From NCBI GenBank assembly GCA_030765045.1, contig CM060964.1:277476388-277540387 (forward strand): a stretch of 64,000 bases of DNA, written 5' to 3'. The DNA comes from Tenodera sinensis. Lineage: Eukaryota > Arthropoda > Insecta > Mantodea > Mantidae. The notes under the pieces are model-generated. The model did not search any database. It saw only the letters and a list, made by a program, of their open reading frames with translations, and was not told the DNA's origin. Below, one piece after another: positions 1 to 10,330 of this stretch. Every line of letters begins with the position of its first letter. The stretch's first letter is position 1. Made by a program: the position numbers and the translations under genes.

Positions 1-290
1 ATGTCCTGTTCGGTCCCTGCCATTCATTAAAGATACTTTGTAAGTGTAAGTTGTGTTTGATTTGTTAACAATGTTAATCTTGCATCATTGTGTCATGATG
101 ACGAACAATGCATGCAGTTCGTATACCAGAAAGCTTATTAAGAACACGCATATTATGTATGGATTGTGGGCAACTTTTGCCAGTTTAATTTAACTACAGT
201 GCATTGACGTTCTTAGTGTTAGCAACAAAGACTTGGGTATCACCAAGCAGGAGCAATGTTGCTACCAACTCGGCACAAGCGCAGTAAGTA
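1..290. other. No gene recognised
   Basis: AT-rich sequence with no convincing reading frame, RNA gene or repeat structure. Its right edge is the 11-bp target-site duplication of the LINE that follows. Confidence 0.5.
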
Positions 291-487
291 GATTTAGACT
301 TGAATGAATTTGAATGAATGAATGAATTTTATTTGTACCAATTCTTTTACATAACTTTTACAATTATCCTACTCTAACCTAAACTACATACAAATTTTAC
401 ATAACCTTATTGCTACCTTGGTTTGCCTGGCACCCAGGCCATTTGCCTCCCAGGTAGCTCTGATCAATCTATTCCATCTTATATTAA

Positions 488-2056
488 TTAATTGTCCCTC
501 TCCCCCACTCTGCCTTCTTCATTTACACTCTTTACTTTTCTTGCCCATTTTTCTCTTACTTTCTTCAAAAACTCACCTACACTTCTAACCTTCCTTTCCT
601 CTTTCACTGTTAACATTTTTATGGCTACCATTTTCCCCTCTATTTTTTCCCATTTTTTCTCCCAAACCTTTTTCCTCCATAATGCTAATTCCTTACATTC
701 TGTCAAATAATGTTCTATACTTTCTTTCTCACCGCACATTTCACATATTCCTATTTTACCGCTTCTTGTCCCTCTTAAAAATATTGCTCCTGTTCTCATC
801 CACGCTAGTCCTTCTTTTTCCTGTCTGTTACAATAATCCACATATGGTTCTCGCCCCCATCCTCTTTTTATTTGCTTGTAGAATTGTAATGATTTCTTGT
901 TTTCTAAACTTCCCCATATCTCTTGCCTTTCTATGTCTTCTACCCTACACTTTACTAGTTTATCTACAGTACTTTCATTTCTTTCTTCAAGTTTCCATAT
1001 ATCTCCCATTCCTATTTTCTCCATAATTTTTCCAACCCCTGCCCACCAACTGTTTTCATTCTCTAGATTTTTTTGTTGCTTCATACACAATTTTAAAATT
1101 TCTCCATCTTCTTTAACCAAACATTTATACCAAAATTTTATTATTCTCTCCATTATTATTCCTTTCCTTCTTGTTTTCCCAAGCTCTACCAAGGCCACTT
1201 CTCTTGGCGCCGATCTCGGTAGTCCCAATAATTCTTTGCAGAACATTCTATACATATGATCTACCTTCTTGTTTATATCTGTGGCCCCCCAGATCTCTAC
1301 TGCATAAAGCATTTTTGATTCCACTACTGCCTCATACATCCTTTCCAGCCACTTGGTTGTCATCTCTAACTTGTATTTGCAAATTCTGACTCCTGACATT
1401 GCAGCTCTCCCTTTTGCTTCTATCTTTCTTCCATGTGCCTCCCACTCTCCTCTGTTATTTAGCCTCACTCCCAAGTATTCAAAATCTTTGACCACTTCTA
1501 ATCTTTTCCCATTTAATACCCACCTCTCCTCTTTTCTCAATTTAAATCCCTTTTTGAAAACCATGACCTTGGACTTGTTTATATTTATCTTTATTCCCCA
1601 TTCCTCACAAAATTTTTGCACCTCATTTATTGCCCTTTGTAATCCTACAATTGTTATAGATCCTACCATTAAATCATCAGCATATAGCAATCCTGGTATT
1701 TCCTTATTCGCTATTACAGGACAGTGTTTGTTCGCTTTTTGGATTTTATCTATTATATCGTCTATGAATAAATTAAATAATATTGGGCTAAGTTTACATC
1801 CTTGCCTCAAACCAATTGCTTGTTCCGTCATTTCTGTGATTTCATTCTTTCCCCATCTTATACAAAACTTTATCCCATTATATATTTTTTCTACTTCCTT
1901 TATAAAATTTTTGCTCACCCCCTTTCTTCTTAATTTCCATGAAAGAGCTCTCCTGTTTATTGTATCAAATGCCTTCTCAAAATCTGCAAAAAACATGTAT
2001 ACTCTTCCTCTCTTTTTACTAAGGTATTTATCTATTATTGTTTTTATTATAAACAC
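488..2056 (-). pseudogene. LINE A reverse transcriptase, C-terminal two thirds
   Basis: A long open frame of about 520 residues on the minus strand. It enters within the RT fingers/palm: the palm aspartate lies in FFADFEKAFD, then LRQGCKLSPILFNLFIDD, then the catalytic box LLYADDLM with both aspartates intact, then the thumb-side motif WGIKININKSKVMVF. Near the C-terminus is a zinc-knuckle-like segment, CEMCGEKESIEHYLTEC, as in many APE-type non-LTR elements. In the family this enzyme nicks target DNA with an upstream endonuclease and copies the element RNA at the nick. Here the endonuclease is absent and no initiator fits the family start, so it cannot be a complete product. The open frame itself is long and undamaged, which suggests the deletion or insertion is fairly recent. 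Confidence 0.85.
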
Positions 2057-2057
2057 A

Positions 2058-2486
2058 TTATATTTCTTCTGCTGGCCAGATACCTCTTCTCTCTTCTACA
2101 CCTGTAAATACCAAATTTAGTCTTCTTCTCTTCACATCCATCCTCTCCATCTTTTCCATTATTCCATCTACATCCCTTCTTATTCCTTGTACTTCTTTTC
2201 CAATATCCTCCTTTATTTCGCTAGCTACTTGCTTCAAGTTGTTTCTTATTCTTTCTTCCATGCCATCCATTTTATTTAATTTTCCTTCCAGTTTCTTCAA
2301 CATTCTTTCAATTCCATCAGGTCCTGGGTTTAATTCAATCCCTCCTATCATTAATAGCATCAATATTATGCTTCCTATTATTATCCAGTTTATCATACTT
2401 TCCTCTGTTTTTCTTTTCCTTACTTTCAGTATCCCAAATAGCCCTATTCTCATTCTGTAAACTGTGAGTTCTACCCCCATTGTCAC
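2058..2486 (-). pseudogene. LINE A ORF1 N-terminus with 2A-like motif
   Basis: Minus-strand frame of 142 residues. After a short basic stretch it shows a hydrophobic run, WIIIGSIILMLLMIGG, followed immediately by IELNPGP at residues 50-56 (bases 2319-2339). This fits the 2A/CHYSEL consensus (D)-(V/I)-E-x-N-P-G-P except that the usual first D is G. 2A motifs cause ribosome skipping between G and P and are known in ORF1 of several non-LTR retrotransposons. A coiled coil follows (heptad-like EGKLNKMDGMEERIRNN and onward), then NLVFTGVEERRG, the start of an ORF1 nucleic-acid-binding domain. The frame ends abruptly at the deletion junction with RT. A methionine just before the hydrophobic run (residue 31) would give a 26-residue leader. 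2A activity is inferred from the motif only. Confidence 0.72.
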
Positions 2487-2575
2487 TTATTTCACTTTTC
2501 TTCTCAGTGACAGAGCTTCCTGCAGACACAACCTTCTCCTTCAACTGCTCACTTCCAACTCCCCGATTTAGACTT

Positions 2576-2992
2576 ATATGCATTTTATTTCAAGTGAATT
2601 TGTGTCTTTCTTTGTGTTTAGAGCATATTTAAAGTTAATATTTGTGATTTCCTAAAAGATGCAATACCACAACTGATGTCAAAGGTTAGAAAGAATGTTT
2701 GCTGGAAGTAAAGTAAGGAACAGCCCAACATTTAATTAATTAAATATGCATTCATTAACTTATCATGGCATAAGCCAATCAAATATAACAGGAAAAGTTC
2801 TGGCCTTTAAATATATGAAATAAAATCGTAGTAAATATGCAGAAATGTAGAATTCAATGTCAGTTTGCATATTGTGAACAATAACCCCTATTTTCGTGGA
2901 ATTTTATGGGTCTTGCACCCAGCGACCAGACATCTGAATTTGATTCATGGCCACATTACTTAAATGGTTTTTATACAGCGTTAGAATGGTTA
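2576..2992. other. No gene recognised
   Basis: Single-copy-looking AT-rich spacer between the two LINE A insertions. No motif or repeat was supported. Confidence 0.5.
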
Positions 2993-3000
2993 ATTGAGCT

Positions 3001-4436
3001 GGAGTTCTAAGTCAGCAGTGAAAGGAGACGGACGTGTCTTGTGACAGCGCTCATAAGTGAGAGGAAGAAGGGAACAAAGAACATGGCAGCCAGGGAAACA
3101 ACCGATAATGCGATGAGAGAATTGATTGAATTGGAAAGATTATTAGTAAAAACACAGGTACAGAAATGGTTGATAGAGAAGAAGAGGTTAATAGAAATGT
3201 GGAGGAAGTTAAGAACGAGATGATAAACATTAGAAGAAGAGTGGAGGAAATAGAGGATAAGAACAAACAGTACAATCTAGTAATTACGGGAATTGAGGAA
3301 AAAACAGGAAGGGATGCAAAAAGAGAGATACAAGAACTTTTAGGAAGAAGGTTAGGGATGGAAGTAAGATGCTACAAAATTTGTGAAGCTTTCAGATTCG
3401 GCAAAAGAAGAGGAAGAAGAAATATCTTGATGAAATTCATTAGCACGGAATTGGCCTCGGATGTAATAAAACAAGCCAAAAAACTGAGAGGGATGGACAT
3501 CTACATAACAGGGATTTAACTTATAAGCAAAGAGAAATACTGAGAAGATTAATAGAACAAAGAAGATCGGCACATAAACAAGGAAAAATGGCATACATTA
3601 GAAATTTGTAGCTATGGATCAATGGAAAAATGACAGAAGGGACATCAGAGCGAAAAAACGATGAGATGGACAAAAAGAAGACAGTGAGCCAGGACAAAAT
3701 TGACACGAGCTTGCATCAACAGAATACAACACCAACTGAGGAGGTGAACGATCAGGAAATGTGAACTGTTCAAAATGTGCAAGCACCACGTGTATTGTGC
3801 AGTACAGCACAGGTGGGAGAAACGACATTGAGTGAAGCTCCAGCTGAGATAGGAAGTGATGGAAAGGAGGAGGAGAAGAGGAAGAAGAAGGAAGAAGAAA
3901 AGGTTGAAAGGATTGATTTAAGAAGTGAGTTTATTAGGGTATGGAATAGTGAGTGCAAGGGGGCAATTCCAAAGAAAATTAGAAAAAATACCAGCGAAAA
4001 AGATGACATAGCATTGGGATGTGTGTAAGCTGGAAGGCAAAGAAACGGGTGTTAAGTATGGTTGTAAAAAGAGAGGAGATCAGAAAGGTAGCTATCATGT
4101 GTGGAAAGACAAGAACAAACAAGCAACTGGTACATCTTGCCATGTGACGAGACAGATTAAATGGTTTTGAAGCTGGTAGTTAGGAGTTACAGAAGGACGG
4201 AAGATAGGTTAAGTCAGTTGAACTACGCGTTCGTAAAAGTGAAACCAAGGAAGTGTATGTGAAATAGGGTACAGGGGGATTTAATACAAATAGAAATAAA
4301 AGAGAAAGACTATAAATAAAGAACAGATAAATGCAATTGTATGTGTTGCAAAGAGCTGTCCAAGATAAAAGGGCTAGGGCCCAATTCAAGGATAGCTCAA
4401 AATGTATAAGATTAGAACAAAATAAATATCAATATC
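3001..4436 (+). mobile_element. Non-LTR retrotransposon, LINE A copy 2 (ORF1 region only)
   Basis: A 1,436-bp insertion flanked by an 8-bp direct repeat, attgagct, at 2993-3000 and 4437-4444. Its first about 40 bases align with the 5' end of copy 1 on the opposite strand. It keeps the ORF1 region (3041-3519 and degraded coding to about 4030) and ends in an AATAAA plus a short AATATC-type tail. No RT or endonuclease is present, so this copy is also internally deleted. The tail differs from the ATTC tail of copy 1, so the two belong to different subfamilies or had different tail slippage. Confidence 0.8.
3082..3519 (+). pseudogene. LINE A-type ORF1: coiled coil and RRM-like domain
   Basis: The reading starts at an ATG at 3082 (MAARETTDNAM), shifts frame near 3160 and continues to a stop at 3517-3519. 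After the shift there is a long charged coiled coil (EEEVNRNVEEVKNEM and onward), then NLVITGIEEKTGRDAKREIQ, GRRLGMEVRC and GRRNILMKFIS. This is the layout of ORF1 proteins of L1/CR1-like elements, which bind and chaperone the element RNA. Coding-like sequence continues past the stop to about 4030 in other frames. No 2A-like motif is visible here, unlike copy 1. Inactivated by frameshift and stop codons. Confidence 0.75.
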
Positions 4437-4617
4437 ATTGAGCTGCCAGTAGAAACAGATTTCTCTGTCAGCAAGTTGTGCGATATTGCCACATGTTGTC
4501 AGCTTTAAACACGATAATCTAGTTAACGGTAATGTAATTAAAAAATGTATTAGAATTTTTGTTGATTTACATCCACTCTCTCACCTCCTTCAGTCTGATG
4601 GATTATTTCACTTCCAC

Positions 4618-5117
4618 ACTGTACATTTCATTTGCCATAAAAATATCTTAAGCAATTTGCATTTTAACCAAAATCATAAGAGCCATTTTTTATAAAATCA
4701 AAATTTTCAAAAAATGTTCCATGTAAAGGATTATAATATAAAGGATAATTATCTGAGCGGGAGGGGTGGAAATTTTCTTGAAAATGTTCATGTTGCATCC
4801 TTGGAAGATGTTGAACTTAAATAACAAGTTTGGTATTTAACCAACTTTTTGTTTTTGAATTAAGCTGTTCTCTCAAGCACACATACTTACACATATGTGT
4901 GCACGCACACACGCGCGCGCACATGCACACACACAGAGACCCAGCCACCCACACACACACACACAACAACAACACATAAACACACCTTTCCCAAAATTAC
5001 TTTTTGGATTCAGGGAGTCTCAAAACATACATTTCTGCTGAAATCTTGATATCAAATTTTTTACTGGAACTCAATACTTCTGCTGCTTACTGTACATAGT
5101 GGAGAAAGTAAAAATAA
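4618..5117 (+). repeat. Dispersed repeat family R1, truncated copy (with CA-rich microsatellite)
   Basis: This segment aligns by eye with 18185-18573 (same strand) and with 8200-8450 (opposite strand). Shared blocks include 'gagccattttt', 'aaaatcaaaattttcaaaaa', 'tccatgtaaagg', 'catccttg' and the terminal 'agaaagtaaaaa'. A CA/CG-rich simple repeat at about 4876-4975 occupies the place where the other copy has 'cacacagacacacacac', so the microsatellite grew from an internal CA tract. No coding capacity. See the full-length copy at 17716-18573. Confidence 0.75.
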
Positions 5118-5397
5118 ACTTAAAATGGCTACTTGAGTCAAGGAGGTTAAAGACAATGGTGTGGTGTAATACTGCTTTTTGAGTTGAATAGTGACCATCA
5201 CATGCCTTTTACACATTGGAAATCAATTGTCTCCATTCCTATGTTCAAACAGTGTAAGTGGTGTATAATTTTCACTAATTGACCCAAAAAGTTGCTAATT
5301 AAATTCATTGAAAGTTTGAAATATCGATCACGAAGGAAAAAAAATCCTTCATTCCTATGCTTACACTATTGATGTTAATGTATATAATGGCCTGTCC

Positions 5398-6960
5398 ACC
5401 TACAAAGGTGGACCAAAGAAAATTTAATGACTGCTAATACAACAAAATCAAACTATCAAATCCTTTCACTAAGAAAAAACCACTAAAAATAAAAATAAAT
5501 TTTGAGGGTCAAAAATTACCAGAAACAAAGGAAACAAAGTATTTTGGAGTTACATTTGATACCAAACTTCCATGGACCAAACAAATAGAAAATATAATAC
5601 AAAGAGCAGAAAGGCACCTTTCACTGTTAAAACGTCTAACAGGAATGAAGTGGGAATGTTCCAAGGCAACTCTTAACACAACATACAATGTGTATATAAA
5701 GCCATTATTTACTTACTGCAGTGAAGTTCTTATAACAGCAAATAGAGAAAAAATTCAAATCTTTCAAAACCAAAGTCTGAGACTAATTACAGGTGCTAGC
5801 AAAACAACACCAATACCAGCTATGGAAATACTAACCAGCCAATACCCCATTGAATATGAAATAGAAAAAGCAGCTCTTACTCAACACGAAAAGTTGATCA
5901 GACTTCCATTCAATACATGGAACAAGAGAAATTTTACACATACACTAAAGACTCATGAGAGCTTTCTTTCCAAAATTCAAGGCATCAAGAAGAATATATA
6001 CCTTCCTAATTCAAAGGAAAACTTCATATCTAAGGTCAATCTGACACACACATTAGACATCACATATTATTTACACCTGACAGAAGAAGTTAAGAAAACT
6101 GATACTCCAACTAGTGTTCTAAAATTATTGGCATTAGAAACAATCCATACTAGATTTCCAGAACACGAATGGCTCCATATTTATACTGATGGATCATTGA
6201 TATCAAACCAAAATGGAGCAGGGGCTGGAGTCACATGCCACCTCTTTTCCTATTACAAATCTTTAAGTTATGGAACTACAAACTTTGATGGAGAAATTGA
6301 AGCAATTGAATGGCCCTACAAAATCTTTTGTACAGAATTTCACATTTTCAGCAAGCAGTTATTCTCTCAGATTCCAGGGCAGCAATTATAGCAATTACTT
6401 CCAAGTTGTCACCAAAAAACCAAACAGTTATAGAATGTTGGAAAATCCTTACCCATCTAACAGCACTTCAAAAACACCTAGTCTTCCAATGGATACCAGC
6501 TCACTGTGGACTGAGTGGTAATGAGAAAGCTGATTTTCTTGCAAAAAAGGGTACCAGCAGTGTACAAAAATCTATAGTTAATCTACCATTTTATGCAGCT
6601 AAAAGATTAGTCAACTCTGAATTAAAAAAAAATTACTGCAAAATATTCCTATGAAAAATCAAAGAATAAAAGATGGGAACTAGGAAACATTAAAACAGTA
6701 ATTCCTGAGTAACCTCGAAAAACAGCAGTTGCAACCTTCAGGTTGATTACAGGACATGACTGCCTGGCAAAAAATTTTTACAGAATTGGGATATATTCTT
6801 CACCATTCTGCCCTCTATGTGATCTGCAAGAGGAAATGCATCGAGACCACCTTCAAATATGCCCGGCGACTTCTAGTGCCCCATCCATCAGTGAAAAATG
6901 TTGGAGAGCAAGAGGATTAATGACTTCATTGTCAGAAATCCAGCATTAGCTAACAACAAC
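5398..6960 (+). mobile_element. LINE B, 5'-truncated copy with 14-bp TSD
   Basis: Perfect 14-bp direct repeats, ataatggcctgtcc, at 5384-5397 and 6961-6974 bracket a 1,563-bp insertion. The insert starts at the post-RT region (it aligns with 59225 onward of the longer copy) and ends with the family's 3' end: the C-terminal codons ...SLSEIQH, a stop, then a (CAA)n tail, taacaacaac. Truncation at the 5' end with an intact 3' tail is the usual product of incomplete target-primed reverse transcription. Confidence 0.92.
5645..6949 (+). pseudogene. LINE B RT C-terminus, RNase H and zinc knuckle
   Basis: Broken into three frames. It holds the post-RT segment (MKWECSKATLNTTYNVYIKP), an RNase H domain with its catalytic signatures IYTDGS, FDGEIEAI, ILSDSRAAI and SGNEKADFLAKKG, and the C-terminal cysteine motif CPLCDLQEEMHRDHLQIC. 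RNase H downstream of RT is typical of the I/LOA/Ingi/R1 group of non-LTR elements and removes RNA from the RNA-DNA hybrid. A one-base frameshift lies inside the RNase H near 6308 (relative to 60126 of the other copy), and in-frame stops occur near 6652 and 6711. All four acidic RNase H residues can still be found once the frames are followed. Confidence 0.85.
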
Positions 6961-6990
6961 ATAATGGCCTGTCCTAAAGTCAAAAGTAAC

Positions 6991-6991
<1 letters not shown>

Positions 6992-7062
<71 letters not shown>
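6992..7062. repeat. (ATT)n microsatellite
   Basis: Uninterrupted run of about 24 ATT units just after the right TSD of the LINE B copy. It turns into AAT units at its end. Confidence 0.97.
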
Positions 7063-7066
<4 letters not shown>

Positions 7067-7689
7067 AATAATAATTTGAAAATATGCCAATGTGAGTTGT
7101 TACTAGCTCATTTATGAAAGGCTGAATTGATTCAGTACTATGGAAGATTCTATATTATACATAGGTTCCCTCATAAGGAATAGGATGTAAAGCAATTGAA
7201 ATATCTCACTAATTCAGTGAATTATGAGAAATGTTGCATAGTATAAGTTAACAAGCATGATGCTTCTGTCAAGTATTATAATTTACAAGATTTCAGTAAG
7301 GTGAAAATTTAAGAAAGTGCCATTATACACACAAGTCAGTTACACAAGTTATAATTGAAGGGTTGAGAACCACAGTGGGTCAAGCACCATTTTTTTAAAA
7401 TGAAAGTCAAAGATCCATTTTATATATTACAGCTTATCACCACTGTAATTAACATATTTGCTAACTTGTACTAAAATGGCGTTAATCTCACTTAATTCAA
7501 AATTAGGTTTTACAGTTACTTATTTGGAGTTGTTTTTGTTCATTATAATAGTTACCATAGCTACAAATGCTCAATTACTTAATATTTCTATGTTTTATCA
7601 ATCTCTGAAATCAAAACAAACATATTAATACAATGGATCGGCAGTATTTCAAAATTCATAACGCGGTACCTATTTTTTTAAAATGAACA

Positions 7690-8040
7690 TCTTTTCCCAA
7701 ACCATTAAATCTATAGTTCCATATAATTCTTTTAATAATTTGACCAATGGATTTATTTAATTATTAAATGACCACAAATGATCTGCCACAGCTGACATTA
7801 ATCTGTTTATATTTAATATTTATAAAATGCTCCTTCATTCTGGTTTCCAAATGACATTTAGTTTTACCAATGTAAACCCTGCCACAACCCAAACAGCTAA
7901 ATTGATAAATGCCAGACTTCTTAAAATTTGGAATTTTATCCTTTTTAGAACAATTTTGTAAATTGTATATATTTATTTTGAGGAACCAAAGTTATTACAT
8001 GCATGTTAAACATTTTTGTAAATGTTTCATTAGCTCAAGG
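7690..8040 (-). pseudogene. Penelope-like element GIY-YIG endonuclease remnant
   Basis: Reading the minus strand around 7950-7801 gives KKDKIPNFKKSGIYQFSC, then LGCGRVYIGKTKCHLETR and MKEHF. The GIY motif, a CxxC pair, VYIGKT and the R...EH pattern are the GIY-YIG endonuclease core as it occurs C-terminal to RT in Penelope-like retroelements. Similarity continues weakly downstream (INPLVKLLKELYG) after two stop codons. The RT part is not recognisable upstream. It is too short and too broken to be active. An unrelated GIY-YIG gene is possible, but the cysteine pair between GIY and YIG favours Penelope. Confidence 0.68.
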
Positions 8041-8129
8041 ATGGTAAGTAAACTTTTAAACTTAAAAATGCAATCAAGGAAATAAAAGATGATTGTATTT
8101 TTAAAAGTTTAAAAGCATTTTTAGTAAAA

Positions 8130-8690
8130 GGTCTCTGGACGCATGCAGTGGGTGGGTGTGGGCGCATGGGCATGGGCATGCGCATTGCCTGTGAACAGCA
8201 TTACTCATAAATAAAATGTTGGTTAAAAGCTGAAGCTGGTATTTGAGTTTAATATCTTTCAAGGATGCAAGACGAAGATTTTGAACACAATTACTCCACC
8301 CTAAATTACCCTTTACATTGAAAATGTTCTGAAAAAGTTTTATCTTTCTCAAAAATGGATCTAACAATTTTGTAAAGTGCCATATGTTTAAGATATTTTT
8401 ATGGTGTAAATAAAATGTATATTTTAAATTTTCTGGCTATGGCCCATGTAGTCCTGTTTACTCTTGATGACTCTTGTGTAACTGGTAAACTCTAAGAGAT
8501 AGGCCAAATATTACTATACAGAAAATTTAGATCTCGTTAAAACACACAGTATCAGTTATCAAAATCAATTAGCAATAAGATAATTTCTAAAATATTTATC
8601 TTGATTAGCATGAAGTTGATAGAGGAATAAGTGTTTGTAAGGATAGTTTGTGCAAGAGTAGAGAAAGTCATGTGAGTGCAGCACATCAGA
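8130..8690 (-). repeat. Dispersed repeat family R1, minus-strand copy
   Basis: The reverse complement aligns with 17725-18420: 'cactcacatgactttctctactctt' near 8670-8645 (quoted in part), 'cttacaaac', 'attcct', 'gtttaccagtta', 'ggccatagccagaaaat', then the same AT-rich tail. It is truncated at the low-coordinate side, where a G-rich 'gggtgggtgtgggcgcatgggcatggg' type simple tract (about 8147-8175) replaces the CA tract of other copies. Non-coding. Confidence 0.7.
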
Positions 8691-9520
8691 TTTTTAAGTT
8701 GTGTCCTCCAATACCAGAAAGAACATTCCCTACATCCTGAACCACTTGAACTGCTTCTCTCAAAGGCACTCCTACTGACTCCAGTTTCTTTAGGGAATCA
8801 AGAGGAAACACAGATTTGTGAAAATGTTAAGTCATTTCTTAACAGTAATGTTGCCTCATTTGTGAAAATTGGTCTGGCATTATAGCTTTACCACATGGCT
8901 GACAATAAGGATTTTATCATCACAACTGAAAATACCCTTAAATTCTGCAGCATATTGTTGCACATGGCAACTTGCACTACTTTTCACTCTGGGAATGTTT
9001 AATTGACTGTGAACACAAAACAGTTGATATATTACTTCCCAACATCAGAACACAACCAGAATATTGTATAAGCTTTGTGGATTCACAAATAACTAATTGG
9101 CTATGCAGTTTAATAGCTACCTACAAGTATCAGTGTAAAGAGTAGCCAGTCTGTGAAGTGATAACAGATGCTTAATCAAGCACATGGCAGTGGAGAAATT
9201 CCCCATTCTTATGAGGGCTCATGTAGCTTGAGAACGCAGGATGTTTATATTTTCTTCCAACTGAAGGGATACTATAACTGACAATGAGTTCTTCCAATAC
9301 TGAATAACAAATTGCGACATCTGGCCTATGTAATTGAGTATTAAGGAAGTTGGATGATTACTTGTTAGAAATAATTCTGCAATAATAAACAAGGATTGCA
9401 CTGAAAATACATTTAATATAATGTGAGACTACAAAGTCTGTGTTTAATTTCAAGACCTTTCAGCAGATATTAACATAAGTGAAGCTTATAGTCTCTTATG
9501 ATTTGCTTTAACCATTAGAA
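8691..9520. other. No gene recognised
   Basis: About 0.8 kb of AT-rich sequence with no frame, RNA signature or repeat I could support. Confidence 0.45.
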
Positions 9521-9834
9521 TTGTATTGCTTCACTGTTAATAGCTTCATTTTTTCATAATGTATTCTTGAGAACTATTTGTACACATATCTGTTCACAAT
9601 GAAAAGTCAGCTAGTAGTGTGGAGGAAGCTTGACTTGACTTCTCAATATATTTGCCTTTGTAAGGCAGCTTTTGATTGGCAATTGGCCTGTTAGGTTCTG
9701 ATTACTTATTGACTGTGACCTATTTAACCTATCAAGAAGCTTGCTTTATTTACTGTTTATAGTCAAACATGCTTGAGTGTAAACAAATTAATATATACAT
9801 TGTAGAATTGACTTGTAAATAAAAAAAATATTAA

Positions 9835-10326
9835 CCCTTTCAGTCCCAAATTATTTTGCTACTTATGCCGTTCTTCTTCTAATTCGAAACCGGTTTAGAT
9901 TAGGCGGTCTGGAACACCTTCAGCCTGCTGGCTTGAATAGCCATGATTGTTTAAGGCAACACGTAGTGCACTGGCCATGCACTCAAAGCTGAGGTCGTGA
10001 GTTCGAGTCTCGGCAACCGCAGTCAAATGTACCTGTGGTAAAGGACGGGGAGGGCCCACATAAAATAATCGGTGTGATGGCACACGTGGATGATGACGGG
10101 GTATCATTTGACTGTGGTTGCATGGATTTTGCTTCTTTTCTTATAAAAAAACACTACAATGTAAATTGTAAAAAAAAAAAAATTCTACAATTCAGAACAT
10201 CTCAAATACATATGTTTAATTGGTGACAAACAATATAACAAGAATATAGCAAAAAAAAGCATTAAAAGTATTACAAATAGGCAAAAAAAAACCTGTTTCT
10301 TATAATACACACCGGGACTGAAAGGG
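9835..10326. mobile_element. piggyBac-type MITE carrying a tRNA-like segment
   Basis: The element is bounded by TTAA at 9831-9834 and 10327-10330, with 13-bp terminal inverted repeats CCCTTTCAGTCCC / GGGACTGAAAGGG. TTAA targets with CCC...GGG ends are the hallmark of piggyBac-mobilised elements. It is 492 bp long with no transposase, so it is non-autonomous. The interior holds a tRNA-like block (see 9941-10020) and an internal inverted pair, caaccgcagtcaaatg (10014-10029) and catttgactgtggttg (10108-10123). A-rich runs lie on its right side. Confidence 0.9.
9941..10020 (+). repeat. tRNA-derived SINE head inside MITE
   Basis: Contains a B-box-like gagttcgagtctcg (10000-10013) and, about 45 bases upstream, an A-box-like ttaaggcaacacgtagtgca. 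This is the spacing of an internal pol III promoter. Stem pairing of a true tRNA is not evident, so I read it as a tRNA-derived SINE fragment rather than a tRNA gene. Confidence 0.6.
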
Positions 10327-10330
10327 TTAA

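Larger units (their letters stand above)
302..2564 (-). mobile_element. Non-LTR retrotransposon, LINE A copy 1, internally deleted
   Basis: A 2,263-bp insertion flanked by an 11-bp direct repeat, gatttagactt, at 291-301 and 2565-2575, which I read as the target-site duplication. On the minus strand it begins near 2564, carries the start of an ORF1-like protein (2058-2486), then jumps to the middle of a reverse transcriptase (488-2056). It ends at 302 with a polyadenylation-like AATAAA and a short (ATTC)n tail, seen on the plus strand as tgaatgaatgaatgaatt. The whole apurinic endonuclease domain and the N-terminal RT motifs are missing, so an internal deletion joined ORF1 to RT near 2057. The first about 40 bases match the start of LINE A copy 2 at 3001, which confirms the 5' end. 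Clade not assigned; the simple-repeat tail is L2/CR1-like, but this is weak evidence. Confidence 0.88.

Noticed and set aside
492..2120. Several plus-strand frames rich in F, L, S and P
   Set aside because: They are the antisense of the LINE A RT and ORF1 reading frames.
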